Origin: Dimorphilus gyrociliatus
Taxonomy: Eukaryota > Annelida > Polychaeta > Dinophilidae
DNA length: 64,000 bases
Assembly: GCA_904063045.1 (NCBI GenBank)
Contig: CAJFCJ010000026.1
Location: 164,964 to 228,963, forward strand
Direction of reading: 5' to 3'
In this document: one piece after another, positions 1-11,270 of the stretch
Layout: every line of letters begins with the position of its first letter
Numbering within the stretch: position 1 is the stretch's first letter
The notes under the pieces: generated by a model
What the model was told of the DNA's origin: nothing
Databases searched by the model: none
The model's input: only the letters and a program-made list of their open reading frames with translations
Program-made: the position numbers and the translations under genes

Positions 1-54
1 GGAATCGATGGACAAATTTATGACCCAACACAGCTGATTGAACATTCCTGTTAA
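1..54 (+). CDS. possible 3' end of an upstream gene
   Basis: The first 54 bases read open in frame 1 and end in TAA at 52-54. The 17 residues (beginning GIDGQIYDPTQ) look like ordinary protein rather than intron translation, but the stretch is too short to assign. It could be the last exon of a gene that starts left of the window, or chance. I do not recognise a family. Confidence 0.25.
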   Translation, partial: GIDGQIYDPTQLIEHSC

Positions 55-1532
55 TGAATCTCCTTGAAATATCCAACAACGTAACGAAATGATTGCATCT
101 CATGTAAAAGTATATCACAACGACAAAAATTTCGCTTAGATTTAATGAATTTGCATAAAATTGTTGAGCTACAATCATGTAGCTAATATTCCATTTACAT
201 CAGTCCCTTAAAAATCTGGGGCAGCACCGCAGCAATCGATGATAGACGGGTACGTATTACTTGCTTTACACAGAAATGATTAATACGGTTCGAACTCGGT
301 ACCTCTTAACTGAAAAAGTATTCAAATACTTATGAACAAGCTGATATAACACGGATTTTCTCTTAAACATGATCAAAAATCTGATCTACCCGGATTATAA
401 TGAATTGTGAGGATATTGTTTCTATGCCTGGATAGAATAGATATAAGTAAAAACTCTACACATCTTTCGGTAAGTCTCTAAAAATTCGACAATTAAAAAA
501 ATTGGTTATTTTCAAGATTTATAGAAACTTTAGATCTAAATCTAAAGTAAAATATTATTCTATAATCTAACTAGCTACTCGATATTATCAAAAATCAATA
601 GCTTTTTGTCCTTATCATTTTTAGATATATTTCGTTCCTAAATTTGTTCATTCTTTATCATTCGAAAGTTGAAATGTTTTTAATAATCTATTTTAACTTC
701 TTAAAATATTATAATTGTTTACTGGGAGAAATACTTTCTATTAAGTATATATATATACTATATATATTATATAGTGCGAGAGATAACTCTTATTAATCAA
801 AGCTGGCACTATCTTTTGACTCTTGAAGAAAAGATTAATAAGTTTTGATTAAAGCACAAGCAGATAACAAATTTTACTACTTTATATTTATGTTTCTGAT
901 ATACATTTGTACTCTGAGACCAAATATTTAAAATAGATTTTATACGATCGTTTTTATTTAAAATATTTATTAGCTATTATTTATTTTCTTAAAATTAAAA
1001 TTTAATGCATTTGCCCAACAAAACAGACAATAAATATTAATGAATACTCTACTCCAAAATATAAATGGTTTCCTTTAAGAGCAGTGATTCTAGAATTTGA
1101 GTGAGATATTTAATATTTAAATGAGTTGAATATCTTTGAACTAATTTAAGTTTATTTCACCGCCTATAAATATCGGCAATAATTTTCGTAAAATATATTT
1201 AAATAGAACGAAAAGGGATAAATTTATTAGAATATTTAAAGAGCCAGCTTAATTTGTAGCCCATATGTTATTTATTTACGAAGAAGTTTTAGCGCATGCG
1301 CAATTTCCTGCCTTCATCATTCGAACGACATTTTGGTTGTAGTTGTGCTTGTTTTGAAAGCAAATTGAGAAACTTCTCGTCAATTTGCCGTATTTTTTTA
1401 TTAACTAAAGAAAACATGATCTCAGTCCGACAGTTAGAACAATAATTACAGCTAGCATTCCGTATGTACTCAATTTTTTAGGTAAATTTGGCATGTTAGA
1501 ATGTTCACATAGACATTTCATTACTTCGACAG
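55..1532. other. AT-rich intergenic stretch and 4E-T upstream region
   Basis: No coding region is supported here. The sequence is strongly AT-rich, with a short TA-rich patch near 745-775. The last 250 bases before the 4E-T start contain a palindromic NRF1-type motif (listed separately) and are probably the promoter and 5' leader. Nothing else was seen. Confidence 0.6.
1292..1301. promoter_or_regulatory. NRF1-like palindrome upstream of 4E-T
   Basis: GCGCATGCGC is a perfect match to the NRF1 core palindrome, about 230 bp upstream of the 4E-T start codon in otherwise AT-rich DNA. NRF1 sites are common in promoters of housekeeping genes in animals. Use in this species is inference. Confidence 0.45.
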
Positions 1533-4047
1533 ATGGACGAGGAACCGGCTCCAAAGAACGAATGCGAATCCCCTTCAAAGAAGGAGGGCAAGAAGAAATC
1601 TCGACCAAAGTCATCGAAATCTGCTAAAGGAAGAGAATCTCGGCAGTCGCAAGAAAAAGAAGGTATCGGGGGCTCACCGAAGAAACAGTCGAAAGAAAAA
1701 AGTCAAGAAAATCGTCTTAAGCGAGAAAATTCTAAAAATCGGCGTCGACATGCCAAAAGTGAAGGAACGGATGATGCTAAACCTTTAGACAAAAAGTCTA
1801 ATAGTGCGAAAACCAAACCAAAGAAAATTGTATCTTACAGCAGGGTAAGTGAAACATGTTTTATCACCATTTTTTTTAAATATCAAAGCACAAAAATTAA
1901 CGTGTAAAACTTTGATATTGCTCAATTAGGAAGAACTACTCAAACTACGAGACTGTGATTTGGCACAAAAATGGCCGGTATCATTGGATCCAAAGTATGC
2001 TCGAGGGTATTTATTATTGATATTATACAAACTAAAAATATATGTTAATATATAATAATTAATACGTAATATAATTATTTAACAGATTTAGAAAACTTTG
2101 GAAACCCTTAGCTTGCTTCGATGAAAGAGAGAGCGAACCTGATGAAGGTCCTATTGAAAAAGGTAATTTAATAATTGTTTAGAAATTAAATCTTATCTCT
2201 ATTAATTTTCAGAAGCCCCAAAGAGATACAACGAAAGACGTTACGGAACTGGTAGAGTTATATCATGCAACTCTGAGAGCGATTATATGAACTTATATGA
2301 TGATACCAGCATTAGTCGCATTAGGACCCCGGAGAAAGCTCCAGAATGGTTTACTAATGCTCCAACTAGTCAAAATGATGTTATCGAGCTAAAAGGCTTC
2401 GATGATGATGAGGAAGTGTCCGAGGAAAAGGATGATAAACCAGCATCCCCAATGCAAGATGATTCGGCTATATCATCTGTCCTGAAGCCTGGAAATCAAC
2501 CTCCAAAGCAACCAATGTGTAATGGGTTCTTCCCTCCCAATGTTGAGTCTATGTCACAAGCCTTGAAATCCGCACTGGTAAGAAATGTTGAGCATCAAGG
2601 TAGCTGTTACATAAGCATTTTTAAATTCTAGGGTATGAAAAATGGAGGTAAAGAGGTTGATCAGCATTTTGATTCAAATATGCTTAATATGGACATGTCG
2701 CATTTAATGGTAAGCGATTTTTAGAGAAATTTACTTATTATATCTAAAAACGTATTTGTTCTCAAGGAAAATGAAAACGTCGCTAGCCGTGCACATCAAT
2801 GGTTTGCTCCTGAAAATGAAGAAAGAGAGCAATATGTTGAAATGAACGGTGAACGGTCTCCAATCGGTCAAACATTTCCTGGACTACCAGACAAGGACCC
2901 AGAATACATTAGACAATGGATGTCACAAGCGGCAAACGAGAATTCTGGTATGGATTTTGCAACATTTGAAAAGTTAGTGCTCTCAAATAATACAAAAACA
3001 CCTACTGCTGCTGCTGGGCAAGAAATAATGATGGAAGTACTTAAGCAGCAACATGCCAATCAGTTGATTCGAATGATTCAACAACAGCGTCAAAAACAAG
3101 TAATGTCGGTTGGGGCTTTGGGTATTAAATCTCCCCTTGCTGCAATGCAGTTTCCTTGCCAATCTCCTTCACTGACACTATTAAAGCAGCAATCTTCTTC
3201 ACCGAGAGCGCCGTCTCCAATAATGTTTGGCAATCAACCACCTATGCACCTGAATGCCCCAGTACCCATCCGTCCACAGCCGCAAACTCCAAATCCAGAT
3301 TACCTGACGTATCACACTCAAGCTATTATGCAAAATGCACTACTAAAACGTCAAATGGAAGGGCAGAAGAATTTTTTAAATAAGCAAAAGTTAGAAGAAA
3401 GGAAACCCCTTAGAGTTCCTTTTGTTCCTACAGCTGTTATGAAAAATCTTAACATATCAACAAACAAAGAAAATGAAGGTGGCTGTAACTCCGTTACTCC
3501 GCCAAAATCCTTAGATCTTACCCCTGAAAGCGCTGAAGATCGGGGAGCAGCAACAGGAGTTGGTGGAAATCTACTGAGTCCGGCTTCATCTAGTTCTAGT
3601 AGTGGTGGTAACATTACTATAACTATGCCAGGCCCATACAAGATAAAATCGCCAGCGGACAATCAACATGAGAGACTAATAAAGAAGGAATTGGAAGAAC
3701 AAGAAATGATGAGAGAGTATCAAATGCGTCAAAGACAAATGAGATTGATTGACGAACAACTTCGAATTTATGGTGAAAACTCGAAAGTTGGTCGAGATGT
3801 GATCGCCATAGAAGTTCAAAGGATGCAACTTAATGAACATTTGAACTCAACAACGGGTTCACCACTAGGTCGACCGGTGCTTGGCAGCGGAAGTAGCATA
3901 AGTAAAGTACAAAACGAACAGGAAAACAACAACTTTGCAGATCTATCAATGTTTTTTGAACCGAACGTCTTACAACAAGCGCTGACGAAAATGCCACCGA
4001 TTCCAGCTCACAATGTCGTATCTGTAAACGAACTTGAACGACACTGA
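1533..4047 (+). CDS. EIF4ENIF1: eIF4E transporter (4E-T / EIF4ENIF1)
   Basis: Six exons: 1533-1844, 1930-2006, 2086-2162, 2213-2577, 2632-2709, 2767-4047, giving 729 aa. 4E-T binds the cap-binding protein eIF4E, carries it into the nucleus and P-bodies and represses translation with DDX6/LSM14 and CCR4-NOT. After a lysine/serine-rich N-terminus the canonical eIF4E-binding motif YSREELLKL is formed exactly across the first splice junction, followed by RKLWKPLACFDERE. A glutamine/methionine-rich, charged middle follows (near 3680-3770: KKELEEQEMMREYQMRQRQM). The tail (LSMFFEPNVLQQ...VVSVNELER) resembles the conserved vertebrate C-terminus ending ...VISVDELE. The start is the first ATG in frame before the motif. 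The gene is convergent with the ANKRD13 gene, 282 bp away. Identification rests on both ends of the protein, so confidence is high. Confidence 0.93.
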
Positions 4048-4329
4048 CCTTTTAAATTCGCAAGCATTCCAAACAACAGCCGATATTGTTTCGTTTTTGT
4101 TCGGTGGCTGGTTTGTCGCTCGTGCTCCTGCTTTTAACCTCACCAACACAAAGTTGTTGGCTATATTGTTGGTGAATGATTTTAAATGAATAGTACTTAA
4201 CGATTGCTACCGTTCGCTTTTTTTCGTGTGTCATTTTTTTCAAGAAAGCATGCTTAATTTATGAAATACAAGATAAATGTATGCCACTTGTTTCGATGTC
4301 TGCATATCAATTTGGAGACGATACTTAAT

Positions 4330-6524
4330 TTACTTTTCTAACATTGAGAGTTTTAACACTTGTTCCAATTCTTCATCTTCCTTTCGACGACGTTCATCTC
4401 TTTGTTCTTGTTCACGTACCGACATGTCAATGGCCAACATCAGATCATCATCAACATTTGGAACTGATGAAGCTTCAACAATATCATTTGTTTGTGCGCC
4501 TACTAAACTAAGACTTTCCTCCAATGCTCTAAAAATTGTAAGACTTAACGCGGAATCATTGCATATTTAAATCGTTACCTTTGGAGTGCTCGTTCCTCAT
4601 CTGATGCCATTAAAAATCCAGAGGGTTCATCAGTGGGTTTACTTTGATTAAGGGCTTCCATTAGGGTTACTTGATCTCTTTCAGTGCCACTTTCAACTAA
4701 ACTTTGTTTTATAGCAAACCTCAAGAGCCTCTCATCTTCATCATGAAAACGAGGATTCATAATACCTGATTGTAGGATCTTATAATTGCTTCCTACATCA
4801 AAAACTTCATCATCGATAGTGCACCTGGAAACGGTACCGTCTTGGTAGGAATGTACGTTTTCAACAGGATTTTTTAAAGAGTAAATATTGTCAAAGGTTA
4901 TTCGCGCATTTATCACATGAAAAAGGGGGATTTCTGCGAAAAATAATCGTTTTGCTATTATATAGTAGTGACTAATCATTGAAATACAAACCGATTTTAA
5001 CGGGAAAACCAGATGGCAATTGTAACGTTATAAAGTCTTTGAGCTTTTGAAAGTGTGCGTTTGAGACAGCCATCAAATCGATTATCGGTTGGACTTGTTC
5101 TTGTAAATTTAAAGGAAATTCTTCAGATAACCACAAAGTAGCTTTAAATCTTTGTGTTTTTGTACTGGTCTCTTTTGGTCTACCAATATCTCTACCTTGT
5201 AAATCGATTCTATCATTGAAGTACTCTTCTGGTGTAATATTACATGGGTTATTTTGGGTGCTTGAAGTCTCCTAAAATTTAAAATTATTGATAAAAATTT
5301 AAAAATAATATTTAAATCTTACGCAGGTATATTGACTATTATTTGCGGCTTTCTGGGTTTCGACTGTGCTCAATAAAGAGTCAAGAATGGTTCTTTGATT
5401 TTGTGATTTACTTTGCTTTTTATCCAACTCGGTTAAATGTTCAGAACGACTTTGAGTTATAATTTCAACATTAGATGCACTGAAAACTTTACATTCTAGT
5501 CCATTTAGAGTTTCAGATCTGTCGCTTCTCCAGCCCCAGATACCGCTTTTACTCCTTTCAAAAGATATTCTATCTACGTCAATAAACGTTGTGGCAATAG
5601 GAGACGTTAGTCGAACAGCAACAGCATCTTCTGTTGGTTGAAGTATTTGGTCAGGTACAGGTTGCAAATCTAACATTTCTCTACGAGTTGTTCTGGTGTC
5701 ATGATCAATTTCTAGTACTTCAGCACCATTTTCGGTAGCTTTAAATACACAGGATCTGTTTCCTCGAATCCACTTCATATTATCGAAACCAATCAGAGTT
5801 GTATCAATACGAACTTGTGCACCAGACTTCCATACTCGATACGTGTCACTTGGGCACACACGTGATATAAGTGGAACTATTTTACAAATATAATTTGTGA
5901 TATCATAGAATATTTAGTTGTTAAAGCTTACCCCAACTAGAGAATTCCCATTTCATTTCTACATAAAAGTCTGGCGACTCTTTTAATATTTTTAACAAAC
6001 AAGGAATATTCTGGGTTTTCTTTTTCTCTCGCTGAGCATCTCTATGTTGTAATATTAAAGCCACAAGCTCAGGATCTCCTGTACTTGTTGCCTCGTGAAC
6101 AACTGAAAAACATATTCAAGTAAATAATACTCAAAAGTTTAATTTCTATATGAAATATATACCGCATGTTTTACGGTGCAGGGAAAGAAAAAATTTAAAC
6201 AATTATAGATTTTATTAAATATATTCTTACCTGACCAGTATTTCTTATCTTGAAATGTTGCGTCTGCTCCAAATTTTAGTAACAATCTAGTTGATTCTAA
6301 ATGACCTAGAACCACTGCTAACATTAAAGGGGTCCTCCCTCTCGGATCCAAAGCCTCCAAATTGTTCTGAAATTTCAACATCTGTGCTTAGATAACATTG
6401 AAAAAAATAATCAATTCATAAAAGTTACCTGTCCTTTTAGGAGTTCCTTATCTAACTCTACATAATTATTTGACCACACATGCCAATGTAGAGGAAATAG
6501 TTGTGATAAATTGCTCGCTGACAT
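4330..6524 (-). CDS. ANKRD13: Ankyrin repeat domain protein 13 family (ubiquitin-binding)
   Basis: Seven exons on the minus strand: 6524-6429, 6366-6231, 6102-5932, 5876-5323, 5271-4992, 4933-4579, 4528-4330; 596 aa, close to human ANKRD13A. These proteins bind K63-linked ubiquitin on endocytosed receptors through C-terminal UIMs. The N-terminal ankyrin block contains [12 protein letters not shown] and [10 protein letters not shown]; the middle holds the family GPCR-chaperone region ([68 protein letters not shown]). At least three UIM-like helices end the protein: [29 protein letters not shown] and [12 protein letters not shown], plus a final EQVLKLSM. An alternative acceptor 15 nt upstream of exon 2 (after 6382) would add five in-frame residues. 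The gene is divergent from GIT across 334 bp. Which ANKRD13 paralogue (A/B/D) it matches cannot be told here. Confidence 0.95.
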
Positions 6525-6858
6525 TATTTTAGATCGAAAAAATAATACCAACGAAAGTGCAAGATAGTGTGGTTTGAGTTCTGACACGATATTTTGTTAC
6601 AAGTGATGAAGTAGGAGCTTTATCAAGGAAGAAACATTTGAAGCGATTTTCGTAATCTAAATTTTATTTAATTTCTCTTTCTTTCTTTTTAGTATATTTA
6701 ATAACTTCGATTAAAAATTTTATTTAATTTATCTTTATATCTAAGATCAACTTCCGGTTAGGAGAGTAATAGCTCTTCACTTTTAGTGAAAAATGAAAAT
6801 ATCGCCTTTTAGTCACCATTTATTGTCTTTATTTATGTAAAATCAAATCTAATATAAA
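6525..6858. promoter_or_regulatory. shared ANKRD13/GIT divergent promoter
   Basis: The 334 bp between the two start codons must hold both 5' leaders and promoters. I see AT-rich sequence with no recognisable TATA box or known element, so only the bidirectional arrangement is supported. Confidence 0.5.
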
Positions 6859-9518
6859 ATGCTGAAATCAAACAAGCGTTTATCTACTGAAAAATGTGCT
6901 GATTGTGGGTCGATCGGTAAGTTTATCTAATGTGTATAAGTTTTGTTATTGTTTGTTCGACTGAAACCCCCAAGGGAGCATAAATAAGCGTGAACTAGTT
7001 AATTCTAATTCATAACATTTTTTATTACAAAATCCAAAAAATTCAAAATTCAACCATTTGGTCATCTAATTATAATTTTTAAAATTTACAGAGGCACCAT
7101 GGGCGTCCATCAATCGAGGAGTTTTGGTTTGCGATGACTGTTGTAGTGTTCATAGATCTCTTGGCCGTCATATTTCTCAAATTAAAGCAGTAAGAGGTAA
7201 ATGGAGCCAAAGTCAGTTAGGGGTAATTATTCATTTACTTTAGCTTAATGCTTTTAAGTCGTGGGTCTAAAAAAATTATTATTAATAGATGCTGCAGTGT
7301 TTAGTTGCATCTGATGCAAACACTATTTGGGAGTGTACATTAACTGAAGGAACACTTGGCAAGCTCAGTAAACGAAAACCAACTTATAAAGATGCTTTAC
7401 AGTATGTTTTTGCACCTTGTAGATATTTGTTTTTATTCATCGTACCTTAAAAACAGTCCAACAAAAGCCAATTTCATTCGAGCAAAGTATGAAGCTTTAC
7501 AATATGCTTTCAAAGGAAAAGATTCAGATATATTCTCATCCGACGAACTTAATAAGGTGAACTATTAACTAATTAACAGATTACAACAAACAATATCCGT
7601 TTTTATTTAAACAGAAACTATATAATTGCGTTAAAACTCAAAACGTCGACCAGTCACTACGTCTTATTCACCTTGGAGCAGATCCCAATTTTTATGATCC
7701 TGTAAGTTACTCATTCATAGTGACTAATAATTATGACTAATTTTAAAATTACTTTAAGGAAAATGGAAACTCTCCTATGCATGTTGCAGCAGAATTCGGC
7801 CAAATCTGGCAGATAGAATTACTGTTTGTCTGGGGAGCGGATCCTGGCTGTTATAACGCCCATGGTTTGACTCCTGTTGATCTAGCCAAGTAAAGATAAT
7901 ACAATTCTCATTTGAATCTAATTCTTTATTGTATTTATCACTTAACAGAAAGAAAGGCCATGTAGAAATAATGGATCGCTTAATAGAATGTCAATACGAA
8001 TTAACAGACAGATTGGCATTCTACTTGTGTGGTAGAAAACCAGGTAAAGCACATTAATTTCTCTTTATCAATTAGCACATATGTTTTCAATTAATTGTAC
8101 CTTAGTTACTGATAGTTTTTCTTATCTATTTTCATCTTCAGATCATAGAAATGGTCAACATTTCCTAATACCAGAAATGGTTGATAACAGCTCCGATAAT
8201 ACCGATTTAGCTAAGGCTGCTAAGAAAAAACTTCAAGCTGTTAGTTTCAAATTTTATCTGATTACAGATTTATAAGATTAGTATGCCTTTTACAGCTTTC
8301 TAATCATTTATTCGAAGAATTAGCAATGGATGTTTACGATGAAGTAGACCGAAGAGAACTAGATGGAGGTAAGTGGAAAAAAAAAACAAAAAATCTTGTA
8401 TTAAATCTTATCTATTTGCTACAGTGTGGCTTCAAACACAAAACCATTCATCTGTTGTTTCTGATAAACATTCTGTTCCATTTTTACCCGTAAATTCCGA
8501 ATTCACTTCAACTAGAAATCAAGGAAGACAGAAATTAGCACGATTTAACGCTAGAGAATTCACTAATTTGATCATTGATATACTCAGCGACGCCCGCCGA
8601 CGAGAGCAAGTCATTTTAAATAGTAAATTAGGTAATTCTCTTGTGAAATTTAGACTGAAATGCATTATTTATTAAATTTGACTTTTTATAGCTGGTGCAC
8701 AGAACGAACATCCTAAAAAAAGTAAAAGATCAAGTTTGAGTGACGATGAACCTCTGTATGATAGTGTAGCTTCTGATGAAGATTATGCAAATGCTATCGA
8801 TTCTGGAATTGGCAAATTTGGTGACCCCGAAAAAAAATCGCTTGATTTGAGTTTACCCTCCTCCTCTCCCTCAAATGGTTCTTTGTCAGTTGTTGATTTG
8901 GTTGACATAAAGAAAGAATTGATTGAACAAAAAGCGAAAGTTCATGAATTGGCTTGTGCTAATCATGAGCTAAAGAATCAAGTAAACGATATGAGCCATA
9001 AATTAAAGAAATTGATGTTGGAAAATTCAGAACTGCGAAATGGAGCTAATCCCGAACAAATAAGGCCCTCTTTATTGAATGGTCATGACATTGTCTTTGG
9101 CAACGATTCAGAAGATTATTTATCCAATAGTAAAGCATCGACATCGAGAAGTAATAGCTCTGAAAGTGGAACACTACCAACTCAAGATGAAATTATTAAA
9201 AGAACGGAGAAAATAACAAAAAGAATTCAAGAACTTTTACGATGTGCTCAAGAAGCCAAATACGAGGCATATGGGCTGTGTTCCGAAAAGATATTTAGTG
9301 CAGTCTATGACATGATGACCTTGTTTTCCAACTCTATGGAAGTTGATCGTATCCAAATGGTCCTAAGTCAATTAAAGAATGGAGCCAATCAACTGAAGCA
9401 AGAATGCAATTCTATTTCGATAGAGGATAATGATCTTAAAGTCCATACCCAAACTGTCATTCAATGTGCCTATGATATAGCAAAAGCTGCGAAAGCTCTG
9501 GTTCTACTTTTCGAATGA
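6859..9518 (+). CDS. GIT: ARF GTPase-activating protein GIT
   Basis: Eleven exons: 6859-6916, 7092-7222, 7289-7401, 7457-7556, 7615-7701, 7759-7889, 7949-8043, 8142-8239, 8296-8368, 8425-8631, 8692-9518; 639 aa. GIT proteins are ArfGAP scaffolds that pair with PIX exchange factors and paxillin at focal adhesions and synapses. The ArfGAP zinc finger is intact (CADC-x16-CDDC, then HRSLGRHIS with the catalytic Arg). Ankyrin repeats follow (DQSLRLIHLGADPN, NGNSPMHVAAEFGQ, HGLTPVDLAKKKGH), then a Spa2-homology repeat (FNAREFTNLIIDILSDARRR), a coiled coil near 8890-9040, and a C-terminal helical bundle (9190-9510) like the paxillin-binding FAT-type domain. ATG 6859 is chosen because the zinc finger begins 13 codons later. 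One gene stands for vertebrate GIT1 and GIT2. Confidence 0.96.
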
Positions 9519-9763
9519 CATTATAACAATGATTTCGACGTAGTCTAGTCAACTATCAGGTGGTGCCATTTTTGGCAGTTACGTTAAGATTAAAAACAAA
9601 AATTTCCGCCGATTGTTTTCTCCTATCATTACTAGTCACTCGTTGACGTCTCTTCGTGAATGTGCATTTAAACTTTCTTTTTGATACGAATGAGTTGCCT
9701 ATTAAGTATCCTAAATATACATAGCTTAATTAAAAGTTTATATTAAGAAAATCCTTTTATAGA

Positions 9764-10483
9764 TTATCTGATTACTTCATAATGCTGGACAGTTCTTGGA
9801 AAAGATGAAGCACCATGCTGTTCCAATAGTCGTCTTCCGTTAAACAAATTTCTGTTGCCACTTACTCTTTTATGCCCATCCGCTGTCCACGTTGGACCTA
9901 TATCCTCACCCGTGAGAACATTGTATCGTCTGGCTTCAGGTCGATAATGTTCTACCCCAGGTCCTAAAACAAGACCTAATTTATGATGCACTCGACCGTA
10001 TTGAGAAATTGGAGCGGAACATTGCTGTGGTTGTCGAACAAGTGACTCTTTTAAGTTTGTGCTTGCCATCATGCGTTTCGCCGCCAATTTATCATGCTGC
10101 CTATGTATTGATGGCCTCAATTTATAGTTAGTTGAGTAATTGGTTGTCAAGTCCATGTGGCTGTCTGTCCCTAAACGTTCGAAATTGGAAAGATGTTGAC
10201 ATGGCGCCATTTGAGGTCTCTGTGGTATATCTTGTGAACGATTACCTCCATGAGATAAGGAGGTTTCCGTTTCGTATTTGGCTTGATCTCTTTCATACCC
10301 AAAACTGTGTGTTGTTCTGTGCATACTTCTTGCACCTTTAAAAGTTTTCACTGCGTCGTATTCAGCTCTAACTTCCTTTGACGTTTTATCACTTATAATA
10401 GGCATATAAGAATTAACATAAGCTGATAGTGCAACCACCTTCTTTCCAAATCCTGGACTTTTCTCCATATCAGTATTGTGCAT
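9764..10483 (-). CDS. unrecognised basic 239-aa protein
   Basis: A single open exon of 239 codons from ATG at 10483 to TAA at 9764-9766; a second ATG five codons later (10468) is also possible. I do not recognise the family. The protein is hydrophilic and rich in His, Arg, Asn and Tyr, with no signal peptide or membrane segment. Its C-terminal third carries a run that looks conserved-like (HYRPEARRYNVLTGEDIGP). Composition like this is common in cilium or sperm microtubule-associated proteins, but that is only a guess. It lies head to head with ZMAT5, with 100 bp between start codons, and convergent with GIT (245 bp apart). The long ORF in AT-rich DNA argues that it is real. Confidence 0.7.
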   Translation of the reverse strand: MHNTDMEKSPGFGKKVVALSAYVNSYMPIISDKTSKEVRAEYDAVKTFKGARSMHRTTHSFGYERDQAKYETETSLSHGGNRSQDIPQRPQMAPCQHLSNFERLGTDSHMDLTTNYSTNYKLRPSIHRQHDKLAAKRMMASTNLKESLVRQPQQCSAPISQYGRVHHKLGLVLGPGVEHYRPEARRYNVLTGEDIGPTWTADGHKRVSGNRNLFNGRRLLEQHGASSFPRTVQHYEVIR

Positions 10484-10583
10484 TAACCGATCTCAGGAAG
10501 ATAAACTGCTGTTGTCCTTAGAGACAGTGCGCTCAACGAAAAGTGTTCCTATTATGGACACTACTTTATTTTGGAACGCATTC

Positions 10584-11245
10584 ATGGGTAGAATATATCA
10601 TTGCGAATTTTGTAACAAAACCTTTGCCGGTAGTCAAATAAATATAAAAAATCATCGTCGAGGTGCAATACATAAACTATTTAAAGAAAAGTATTTCAAT
10701 AAAATTAGAGCGTCCTCAGGTATTTTTCACATTCCTTTATATAAAGTCTATATATATACTGTACATATACATAAAGAAGCCCTTATCGTTTATCTGAACA
10801 GATCCTTTGTCCCTTTTAAAGGAAGATTCTCTTAAGAAACTTTGCATAGATTTTTACAAAACAGGTAGGAAGGTCTAGTTGAATTCAACATATAAAGAAA
10901 ATTACAGAATTATCATTTTAAATTAACAATAGGAAATTGCAAATTTGGAGCGTCATGTGTCTATTCTCATCTAACCGAAAAAGATAGATTTACTGCTTAT
11001 CGCCATAGTATGTGAAACAAATTTTCCCTTTGATAAGATAACTAATAATCTTTTTTCCAGTCATATACTCGTCTAAGAAAGTGAAAAAGCCACCCAATGA
11101 GAAAAAGTTGCTTGAAAATTTGGCTAAGCCGGATGAATATTTCAAGCATATATCAGAAACCTTAGAATCTAATTTTACGTCTCCTTCAATCTCTTTACCT
11201 ACGTTTACTGATTTGTCAGAAAACCTTGATTACGATTGGGTTTAA
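10584..11245 (+). CDS. ZMAT5: ZMAT5, U11/U12 snRNP 20-kDa zinc finger protein
   Basis: Four exons: 10584-10719, 10826-10864, 10933-11007, 11061-11245; 144 aa. ZMAT5 (20K) is a subunit of the U11/U12 di-snRNP of the minor spliceosome. The N-terminal matrin-type C2H2 finger starts at the second residue (GRIYHCEFCNKTF, then IKNHRRGAIH) and matches the family start MGKRYFCDYCD. A CCCH finger follows (CIDFYKTGNCKFGASCVYSH). An upstream in-frame ATG at 10555 exists but ATG 10584 aligns with the family. Exon 2 must use the acceptor at 10825, because the nearer-looking AG at 10821 breaks the frame. The 3' end is only 25 bp from the stop of the opposing sulfotransferase. Presence of this gene implies the organism keeps U12-type splicing, although all introns I resolved here are U2-type. 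Confidence 0.93.
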
Positions 11246-11270
11246 CATTAGAATTTTCTATTTAACTGTA

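Noticed and set aside
280..305. tRNA-like B box (GGTTCGAACTC)
   Set aside because: No A box at the right distance and no acceptor or T stem can be formed around it.
10820..10826. earlier AG acceptor (10821) for ZMAT5 exon 2
   Set aside because: It shifts the frame; acceptor 10825 gives the conserved CCCH finger and a total length divisible by three.
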